Source: DASZHJ01 sp035604335
GTDB lineage: Bacteria; Pseudomonadota; Alphaproteobacteria; ATCC43930; CGMCC-115725
Assembly (NCBI GenBank): GCA_035604335.1
Contig: DATNIT010000221.1
Span: 1 to 64,000, forward strand
Length of the DNA stretch: 64,000 bases
Direction: 5' to 3'
The notes beneath the pieces were generated by a model that had not been told where the DNA came from, made no database searches, and saw nothing but the letters and a program-made list of their open reading frames with translations. Positions 63,172-64,000 of the stretch are shown piece by piece (the stretch's first letter is position 1; every line of letters begins with the position of its first letter). Both the position numbers and the translations under genes were made by a program.

Positions 63172-63199
63172 AGCGTACACATTGCGTACGGTTTGTCAA
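63172..63199 (-). promoter_or_regulatory. Sigma-70-like promoter for the basic protein gene
   Basis: On the minus strand TTGACA (63199-63194), a 16-base spacer and TACGCT (63177-63172) form a promoter with a perfect -35 and a three-of-six -10. The -10 ends 31 bases before the ATG at 63141. The strength is uncertain because of the weak -10. Confidence 0.5.
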
Positions 63200-63344
63200 G
63201 CGGCGACCCGTCTCGATCTGGCCCCACCGATTTCGTCTGCAGAGGCAGATGTCGTCGCTCTTTGATCGCATTTGAGGCGAATTCCCTCTCTGGAGCTCAC
63301 GGATCGGGCTAGACATCGAAGCCGATGGCTCAAAGGAGGGGATC

Positions 63345-63770
63345 ATGACATTGCATAGCCGCGCTCTGGCGCTCGCCGTGATCGCCACGGGCGTTATCGC
63401 GTGTGCCGGACAAGCGAATGCAGCGGACTATTGCATCAAGTCCACCAGCGGGCCGGTCAACGTGACTTATGTCGCGAAGGCCTTCACGGTGCCGGCGAAG
63501 GGCACATGCCGTACATGGTCCGGGTTCTGCGTCACCGGCTGCTCGCCCGACAACGCGCAGAGCGGCAGCGCGTGCACTGCCTCGAACGGCTCTCACGTCA
63601 CCTTCGCGCTGACCACCACGTATCTCGCGAACAATCGGCAGTGGGATTTCGTTCGGCTCGATCTCCCCAAGCAGAACGGCAACGGCAATCTGAACGACCT
63701 CTCCAGCGGCGTCGGGTCCACGATTACCTACGGCGCCCAAGGAGGCACCTGCTCCTTCCCGGTGCCCTGA
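63345..63770 (+). CDS. Secreted cysteine-rich hypothetical protein
   Basis: A 141-residue exported protein. MTLHSRALALAVIATGVIAC with ANAADYC after it is a signal peptide, cleaved near ANA-ADYC. The mature chain has six cysteines (after DY, GT, GF, TG, SA and GT), enough for three disulfides, and is rich in Ser, Thr, Asn and Gly. No family is recognised. It has an AAGGAGGGG ribosome site. It might be a small surface or binding protein. Confidence 0.75.
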   Translation: MTLHSRALALAVIATGVIACAGQANAADYCIKSTSGPVNVTYVAKAFTVPAKGTCRTWSGFCVTGCSPDNAQSGSACTASNGSHVTFALTTTYLANNRQWDFVRLDLPKQNGNGNLNDLSSGVGSTITYGAQGGTCSFPVP

Positions 63771-63860
63771 CACGAGCGGGTGCAAACGGCCGATCTGGAC
63801 GCCGCGAACGGACCGCGAATTACGTGCGGCGTGGCAAATTCAAGCCGCCGAGACGGTCGA

Positions 63861-64000
63861 TCAGGGGCGTGCGGGGTTCTCGTGACCGTGCCGCGATCCC
63901 GGCGCGCCGACCGTCACGTTCAGGTCGGTCACTCCGCCGGTGGCGATGGCATAGACCCAGCCGTGGACGTGCAATTCCTGTCCGCGCGCCCAGGCTTCCT
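63861..64000 (-). CDS. Beta-carbonic anhydrase, C-terminal end (truncated)
   Basis: The last 45 codons of a minus-strand gene that enters from the right edge. The translation EAWARGQELHVHGWVYAIAT then GGVTDLNVTVGAPGSRHGHE matches the C-terminal strands of beta-class carbonic anhydrases (usual run VHGWVYG.HDG.L.DL). The catalytic zinc residues lie beyond the window. The Gly-Ser-Arg-His tail is longer than usual. It converges with the secreted protein gene, 90 bases apart. Confidence 0.8.
   Translation of the reverse strand, partial: EAWARGQELHVHGWVYAIATGGVTDLNVTVGAPGSRHGHENPARP

Overview
This 64 kb window comes from the chromosome of a high-GC alphaproteobacterium. The evidence is the order pdhB-pdhC-lpd-lipA-COQ10-like, a Bpt-type aminoacyl-tRNA protein transferase next to an RDD protein, a HemB lacking the cysteine zinc site, an LdtR-like MarR regulator and a small basic protein family typical of Bradyrhizobium relatives. 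I see no phage, plasmid, insertion sequence, rRNA, tRNA or CRISPR array. GC content is high throughout, so long antisense reading frames are common and were ignored. No gene-free stretch exceeds 300 bases; the longest is 47287-47561 (275 b).

Layout. 1-5679: pyruvate dehydrogenase, lipoate synthase and a COQ10/RatA-like protein, with an odd cupin gene inside. 5680-9376: a cysteine-hydrolase-fold protein and AraC regulator, divergent from an MFS transporter and an M19 dipeptidase. 9572-14102: a tightly overlapping minus-strand operon (FkbH-like HAD protein, acyl carrier protein, AAC(3)-fold acyltransferase, VOC protein, DUF4910 peptidase-like protein), the best candidate for an undescribed small-molecule or glycan-modifying pathway. 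14174-20015: chemoreceptor with a secreted cache protein, adenylate cyclase-TPR protein and MBL hydrolase. 20040-25012: thiolase, divergent from gamma-glutamyltransferase, an SDR and an M20 amidohydrolase.

25185-33229: a 1,159-residue NfnAB-like flavoprotein converging on soeABC, a cytoplasmic-type sulfite dehydrogenase. 33256-37592: Bpt, RDD, MotB, MotA and a LOG protein. 37694-42899: penicillin-acylase family protein, aldehyde dehydrogenase and CoA-transferase. 43018-47286: a c-type/b-type cytochrome operon (b561-diheme fusion, SHP, DHC) beside a two-component system. Both operons carry the same CTTAC-N6-CTTAC direct repeat about 50-60 bp upstream, so the regulator probably controls itself and the cytochromes.

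47562-55992: hydrolases, an RlmM-like methyltransferase, a sulfotransferase, hemB, a luciferase-like monooxygenase, an Xre regulator and a PAS_5-like protein. 56215-59337: valine degradation (acyl-CoA dehydrogenase, 3-hydroxyisobutyryl-CoA hydrolase, mmsB). 59535-64000: LdtR-like regulator, NRAMP-family transporter, P1 peptidase, a basic protein whose end runs through a repeat, a secreted cysteine-rich protein and the end of a carbonic anhydrase. Three related GC-rich nested inverted repeats lie between genes at 2137-2300, 9413-9546 and 62588-62705.
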